The notes beneath the pieces were generated by a model. That model was given only the letters and a program-made list of their open reading frames with translations, had not been told where the DNA came from and did no database searches. From Emcibacteraceae bacterium (GTDB lineage: Bacteria > Pseudomonadota > Alphaproteobacteria > Sphingomonadales > Emcibacteraceae), in the NCBI GenBank assembly GCA_028281625.1, contig JANQJN010000034.1, positions 1-46,047 on the forward strand: a DNA stretch of 46,047 nt. Reading direction: 5' to 3'. The position numbers and the translations under genes are program-made. Below are positions 44,366-46,047 of this stretch, piece by piece. The stretch's first letter is position 1. The number at the start of each line of letters is the position of its first letter.

Positions 44366-45055
44366 ATGACCAAAAAAGCAGTGGTACTTTTGAGCGGCGG
44401 GCTCGATAGCTCTACGTGCGTAGCGATGGCGCAAGATCAGGGGTTTGATGTTTATGGTCTATCCTTTTCTTACGGCCAGCGGCATACCGTTGAACTGGAT
44501 GCATCAAAGCGTATCGCGAAAGCCATGGGTATCGTGCGTCATGAAGTCATTAATATTGATCTGCGCGCCTTTGGTGGGTCAGCACTCACAGACGATATCG
44601 ACGTTCCCAAAGGCCGCGATGAAGGCGAAATAGATGGTGAAATTCCGGTTACTTACGTTCCCGCCCGCAACACCATATTCCTGTCATTTGCGCTTGCTTT
44701 CGCGGAAACAATTGGCGCAGATGATATTTATATCGGTGTTAATGCCCTTGATTATAGCGGCTATCCAGATTGTCGCCCTGAATATATCGCCGCTTACCAG
44801 CAAATGGCCCGCCTTGCCACAAAAGTGGGTGTTGAAGGGGATCAGGGAGTACGTATCAATACGCCGCTCATTGGCATGACCAAGGCGGAGATTATAAAAA
44901 CAGGCCTTTCCCTTGGTGTGGATTATTCAATGACGACAAGCTGTTATGACCCGGATGAGAATGGTATTTCCTGTGGCAAATGTGATGCCTGTCTGTTGCG
45001 GCTAAAAGGCTTCAAAGAAGCAGACGCCACCGACCCGATTGAGTATCAAATATGA
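44366..45055 (+). CDS. queC: 7-cyano-7-deazaguanine synthase
   Basis: Converts 7-carboxy-7-deazaguanine to preQ0 with ATP and ammonia, for queuosine in tRNA. 229 residues from the ATG at 44366, which has CAAGGAT seven bases upstream; an in-frame ATG at 44315 would add 17 residues and lacks a site. The PP-loop SGGLDSSTC is at residues 9-17. The C-terminal zinc site is C-x8-C-x2-C-x2-C in [17 protein letters not shown]. The stop TGA overlaps the queE ATG (ATGA), so the two are coupled. No preQ1 riboswitch was recognised in the leader. Confidence 0.96.
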   Translation: MTKKAVVLLSGGLDSSTCVAMAQDQGFDVYGLSFSYGQRHTVELDASKRIAKAMGIVRHEVINIDLRAFGGSALTDDIDVPKGRDEGEIDGEIPVTYVPARNTIFLSFALAFAETIGADDIYIGVNALDYSGYPDCRPEYIAAYQQMARLATKVGVEGDQGVRINTPLIGMTKAEIIKTGLSLGVDYSMTTSCYDPDENGISCGKCDACLLRLKGFKEADATDPIEYQI

Positions 45056-45678
45056 CCTATTCGGTAAAAGAGCTTTTCTACACCCTTCAGGGCGAAGGTG
45101 CACATACCGGAAGGCCGGCTGTATTCTGCCGTTTTAGCGGCTGTAATCTATGGTCTGGGCTTGAAAAGGATCGCGCGAGTGCTAAATGCAACTTCTGTGA
45201 TACTGATTTTATAGGGACCGATGGTGAAAACGGCGGAAAGTTTAAAACGGCCGAAGAATTGGCCAAGAAGGCAGCCTCTTTGTGGCCGGGTGGCGGAACG
45301 CCTTATATTGTTTGCACTGGAGGTGAACCTTTGTTGCAATTGGATGTCCCCCTTATTAAGGCATTTCAGGAACAGGGCTTTGAAGTCGCCGTCGAAACCA
45401 ATGGTACCATCGAAGCACCAAAAGAGCTGGATTGGGTCTGTGTAAGCCCCAAAGTGATGGACGAACTGGTGCAAACTAGTGGAAATGAACTCAAACTCGT
45501 CTACCCGCAGGATCACATCACCCCGGATATGGTTGAAGACTTAATATTTGATCATTATTATCTGCAGCCAAAGGATGAAGAAGGTGCGGATCATACTGTT
45601 GATGTGGTTCGATACTGCCAAACTCATCCAAAATGGCAATTAAGCCTTCAAACACATAAGATTATTGGCATTTCTTAA
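45052..45678 (+). CDS. queE: 7-carboxy-7-deazaguanine synthase
   Basis: Radical SAM enzyme that contracts 6-carboxytetrahydropterin to 7-carboxy-7-deazaguanine, the step before QueC. 208 residues. [23 protein letters not shown] opens the protein. The cluster-binding motif is expanded to C-x14-C-x2-C (GCNLWSGL...KCNFCDTDF), as in the Burkholderia-type QueE, instead of the common C-x3-C-x2-[10 protein letters not shown] and VETNGT are the SAM and substrate contacts. It follows queC with a four-base overlap. queD is not in the window. Confidence 0.95.
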   Translation: MTYSVKELFYTLQGEGAHTGRPAVFCRFSGCNLWSGLEKDRASAKCNFCDTDFIGTDGENGGKFKTAEELAKKAASLWPGGGTPYIVCTGGEPLLQLDVPLIKAFQEQGFEVAVETNGTIEAPKELDWVCVSPKVMDELVQTSGNELKLVYPQDHITPDMVEDLIFDHYYLQPKDEEGADHTVDVVRYCQTHPKWQLSLQTHKIIGIS

Positions 45679-45686
45679 AGTAATAT

Positions 45687-46047
45687 ATGAATAAATATAT
45701 AGAAATCACTGAAGAACAGATTGAAACCTTCCAACAGGACGGCGTGGTGCTCATTAAAGGTCTTTTCAGGGATTGGATAGACCAGATCAGTGCAGGGATT
45801 GAGCATAATATGCGTGAACCGGGTCCTTACGCTGCGGAAAACCTAAAGGAAGATGAAAGCGGCCGCTTCTTCGATGATTATTGTAATTGGCCGCGCATTC
45901 CTGAATTTGAGGATGTCATTCGTAATTCAGACGCTGCGCGGGTCGCTGCCAAGCTTATGCGCTCAAATATGACACAAATTTTTCATGATCATGTATTGGT
46001 AAAGGAACCAGGTACCAGCAAGCCAACCCCATGGCATCAGGATTCCC
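45687..46047 (+). CDS. Phytanoyl-CoA dioxygenase (PhyH) family protein, N-terminal part
   Basis: A frame open from ATG 45687 to the window end, 120 codons, so the 3' part is missing. It starts MNKYIEITEEQIETFQQDGV, the usual PhyH opening, and has VLIKGLF. The Fe(II)-binding His-x-Asp lies in PWHQDS at the edge, preceded by FHDHVLVKEPGTSKPTPW, typical of this 2-oxoglutarate-dependent dioxygenase family. Substrate unknown. It starts 8 bases after queE, so it may be cotranscribed, though no link to queuosine is evident. Confidence 0.85.
   Translation, partial: MNKYIEITEEQIETFQQDGVVLIKGLFRDWIDQISAGIEHNMREPGPYAAENLKEDESGRFFDDYCNWPRIPEFEDVIRNSDAARVAAKLMRSNMTQIFHDHVLVKEPGTSKPTPWHQDS

Overview
The window reads as chromosomal DNA of a Gram-negative, probably marine, alphaproteobacterium. 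The signs are OmpA-type and other outer-membrane barrels, DUF4169 and DUF2889 proteins typical of alphaproteobacteria, moderate-to-low GC with AT-rich intergenic DNA, and a complete exosortase A (XrtA)/PEP-CTERM exopolysaccharide locus. Genus cannot be fixed from the sequence alone. No rRNA, tRNA, CRISPR array, prophage or insertion sequence was seen.

Layout. (1) 2-2230, plus strand: 3' end of glycerol kinase and an OmpA-family protein, closed by a bidirectional terminator. (2) 2292-6714, minus strand: a small sugar/ligase operon read as rfbD, DegT-type aminotransferase, ATP-grasp protein and an alpha/alpha-toroid protein split by an in-frame TAG. (3) 6884-10581, plus strand: a secreted glycoside hydrolase translationally coupled to a membrane acyltransferase-like protein. 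(4) 10588-25746, minus strand: a twelve-gene exopolysaccharide/exosortase operon, read as periplasmic export protein, outer-membrane barrel, chain-length regulator, kinase-like ATPase, flippase, pgi, galU, GT2, WecB-STAS fusion, exosortase-EpsI fusion, PrsT TPR lipoprotein and ExeA-like ATPase. (5) 26335-28740: a PEP-CTERM substrate gene (minus) with a near-consensus sigma-54 promoter, and the priming sugar-phosphate transferase (plus). (6) 28737-40166, minus strand: a scavenging block mixing glpQ, glpT, glpD and an N-acyl-D-amino-acid deacylase with three paralogous secreted S9 peptidases. (7) 40272-43703, plus strand: a small membrane protein, a lipoprotein subtilase with a C-terminal barrel, a DUF1579-like secreted protein and a DUF4169 protein. 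(8) 43700-46047: DUF2889 (minus), then queC-queE and the start of a PhyH-type dioxygenase (plus).

How it fits together. Region 4 plus the priming transferase of region 5 can make a polysaccharide from glucose phosphates (pgi, galU), assemble it on undecaprenyl phosphate, flip it, control its length and export it. The exosortase processes PEP-CTERM proteins that normally go out with such polymers. The hydrolase/acyltransferase pair of region 3 and the rfbD-aminotransferase-ATP-grasp operon of region 2 sit directly beside it and are plausible trimming or decorating functions. Region 6 looks like uptake and catabolism of phosphodiester- and peptide-derived nutrients, linked to glpK at the left edge.

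The points most worth a second look are the single-base split of the toroid gene (the same base creates a stop and a Shine-Dalgarno-like site), the sigma-54 promoter of the PEP-CTERM gene, the glycosyltransferase-STAS fusion, the orphan minus-strand terminator upstream of the EPS operon, the aminotransferase/ATP-grasp/toroid cassette, and the three S9 peptidases that share the same ribosome-binding motif and are interleaved with glp genes.
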